DNA from: Gammaproteobacteria bacterium | GTDB taxonomy: Bacteria; Pseudomonadota; Gammaproteobacteria; Xanthomonadales; Wenzhouxiangellaceae | Assembly: GCA_018819105.1 (NCBI GenBank) | Contig: JAHJQV010000025.1 | Coordinates: 1 to 64,000, forward strand | Direction: 5' to 3' | DNA length: 64,000 bases | In this document: piece after piece, positions 62,696 through 64,000 of the stretch | Layout: each line of letters begins with the position of its first letter | Position numbering within the stretch: the first letter of the stretch is position 1 | The notes under the pieces: generated by a model | Database searches by the model: none | Seen by the model: the letters and a program-made list of their open reading frames with translations, nothing else | Told to the model about the DNA's origin: nothing | Position numbers and translations under genes: made by a program

Positions 62696-62877
62696 CCCGC
62701 ATTATTCATGAACCTGACTACTGCGATGCTTCCAGCCCGCGCATCTGCGGCGTTTTGCTCGGTCACGAATCCTCAACGTACTGTCAAGTACGCCTGCGGT
62801 TCGTTCGGTCGCAAAACACCACAGCTACACGTTCTGGCAGCATCTCGCTACGTCGACTCATGAATAATGCGGGCTAG
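62692..62877. mobile_element. 186-bp palindromic MITE-like element
   Basis: Perfect 20-bp terminal inverted repeats CTAGCCCGCATTATTCATGA (62692-62711) and its complement (62858-62877). Inside, GATGCTTCCAG/CTGGCAGCATC, GTTTTGC/GCAAAAC and CGTACT-GTCA-AGTACG continue the pairing, so the whole element can fold as one long hairpin. There is no ORF. Its CTAG ends resemble an IS630-type target. The left end includes the relE stop codon. Confidence 0.8.
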
Positions 62878-63059
62878 TGTACCCCCATCAGTGGCTGGCC
62901 GAGGCGGCAATCGCTTGCACAAAACGGCAAGCCGGCTATGCAGTAAACGAGACCTGAGGCTGGGGCCGCATAACCCCTGGTGGTGATGTGTGTCCTGCAC
63001 CGCAGTCCAGGCGGCGATACACTGAGCACACCTGCGAATGCTTACCGCATAATGCCTGC

Positions 63060-63632
63060 ATGACCGAGAAAGCCGACACCCAAGCCATCACCATTCTGCT
63101 GCAACGCAGCCGCGCCGGCGACCAGGCGGCGGTGGATGAGTTGATGACTGCCGTGTACGACGATCTCAAGCGCATTGCCCGCGGCCAGCTGGGTCGCTGG
63201 CATCACGGCCACACCATCAACACCACCGCGCTGGTGCATGAAAGCTATCTCAAGCTGGCCAGCAGCAGTGATCTGGATTGGCAGGATCGCGGCCACTATT
63301 TTGCCGTTGCCGCGCGCGCCATGCGCTTCATCATCGTGGACTACGCGCGCAGCCGGCTCAGTGACAAGCGCAAAGGACAGCTGGCCGACATTGAACTGTC
63401 GAGCCTGCCGGATGACAACCAGTTGCAGATTGAGCAGGTGGTGGCCGTGGACCAGCTGCTGGGACGGCTGGAATCGCTGGATGAGGACATGGCGCGCATC
63501 GTTGAGTGCCGCTTTTTTGCCGCCTACACGCTGGACGAAACCGCCACCGCCCTGAACATGTCCCGGCGCACCGTGCAGCGCAAGTGGCAGCGCGCCCGTG
63601 CCTGGCTGGCCACGCTGGGCGGTCTCGAATAA
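63060..63632 (+). CDS. ECF-type RNA polymerase sigma factor (TIGR02999-like), second copy
   Basis: The 190-residue sigma factor begins MTEKADTQAITILLQRSRAGD. It has region 2 (LKRIARGQLGRWHHGHTINTTALVHESYLKL, HYFAVAARAMRFIIVDYARSR) and region 4 (MARIVECRFFAAYTLDETATALNMSRRTVQRKWQRARAWL). It belongs to the same ECF group as 40958-41545 but is not a close copy. In this group a Ser/Thr kinase usually follows; none begins within the next 330 bases. ATG 63060 is chosen by family fit; the site upstream is weak. Confidence 0.92.
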   Translation: MTEKADTQAITILLQRSRAGDQAAVDELMTAVYDDLKRIARGQLGRWHHGHTINTTALVHESYLKLASSSDLDWQDRGHYFAVAARAMRFIIVDYARSRLSDKRKGQLADIELSSLPDDNQLQIEQVVAVDQLLGRLESLDEDMARIVECRFFAAYTLDETATALNMSRRTVQRKWQRARAWLATLGGLE

Positions 63633-63968
63633 GCCCTTAATTGATCCGCCCGGTCAACACTTCGGGCACCTTTCCCAAGCACTGCAGCAAATCATCTGTT
63701 GCCGCCAGGCAAAATGGTCTGTCCAACTTTCCCCCTGTTTGCCGATATCCACAGGAGAGTCATGAATCTTCGCATCGACAGCGGAAACAGCAGCCATCAG
63801 GCCTGTTTCTGACCCGGTCGGCAGCGGCCGGGCACATCCATAAAGACACAGATGAGGATAACGTCTGGTCAATAACAGCGGGACGCGGATGCGGAGATTT
63901 GCAGTTGCTGATCCGGTCATGAGGCCAGATCAGCGCTTTTTACAACCATCCGTCAGAGGTAAACAGAG
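63633..63968. other. Gap after the sigma factor
   Basis: 336 bases without a convincing gene. A 16-codon ORF (63763-63813) has CAGGAGAG just upstream, but it is too short to judge. Confidence 0.35.
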
Positions 63969-64000
63969 ATGAAACATCCAGGTTGTGCAGTGCTTGTGTT
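63969..64000 (+). CDS. Possible start of a gene cut by the window edge
   Basis: ATG at 63969 with AGAGG about 10 bases upstream; the first codons read MKHPGCAVLV, compatible with a signal peptide. Only ten codons are visible, so product and reality are uncertain. Confidence 0.3.
   Translation, partial: MKHPGCAVLV

Overview
The window looks like a chromosomal segment of a moderately high-GC gammaproteobacterium. Core genes (metK, ahcY, metF, nhaB, ilvE, an FbpABC iron importer) have proteobacterial form. Two giant secreted proteins ending in GFED, an ECF sigma factor coupled to a TPR-type Ser/Thr kinase, and a propeller-type hybrid sensor suggest the Xanthomonadales/Wenzhouxiangella neighbourhood. 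That placement is an inference from gene content. No rRNA, tRNA or CRISPR array was seen.

Layout. 1-5 kb is accessory: an IS630-type transposase tail joined to a broken TPR gene, an HNH nuclease and a small membrane protein flanked by attC-like sites (cassette-like), a decayed copy of the fbpA 5' end, a ParDE pair and a DUF3800 protein. 5-15 kb is an iron and one-carbon block: a Fur-box-headed fbpABC operon, a divergent lipoprotein/piuC pair sharing a palindromic Fur box, then metK-ahcY-metF (SAM synthesis, SAH hydrolysis, methylene-THF reduction) and another Fur-box-headed secreted protein. 15-26 kb carries nhaB, a small membrane protein, a Rieske ferredoxin and ilvE as a tight operon, an AT-rich methyltransferase, a DUF885 peptidase, a TacAT pair, a 1050-residue BNR-propeller exported protein and a FitAB/VapBC pair.

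26.6-35 kb is the most unusual stretch. A VOC protein, an NTF2-like protein and a cupin-NTF2 fusion are followed by six tandem paralogous single-pass membrane proteins. Most are joined by 4-base start/stop overlaps. Their first ~40 residues are almost the same, and the rest diverges apart from one shared motif. An NTF2-tailed membrane protein and a VapBC pair interrupt the array.

35-54 kb is a secretion/signalling block. Two ~1950-residue exported proteins with matching architecture (HYR, NHL-type propeller, cadherin-like, DUF11, CSLREA/beta-helix, choice-of-anchor D, GFED tail) flank an ECF sigma factor, a Ser/Thr kinase and a hybrid histidine kinase with an AraC output domain.

54-64 kb holds an OmpA-domain protein, a TolB/FlgO-like TPR membrane protein with a polyproline lipoprotein, a TetR-controlled AhpD-like/YHS operon with three operator copies, an exported hypothetical protein, a RelBE pair, a 186-bp palindromic MITE-like element and a second ECF sigma factor. 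Three copies of a ~38-nt repeat lie in the gene-free gaps of this part.
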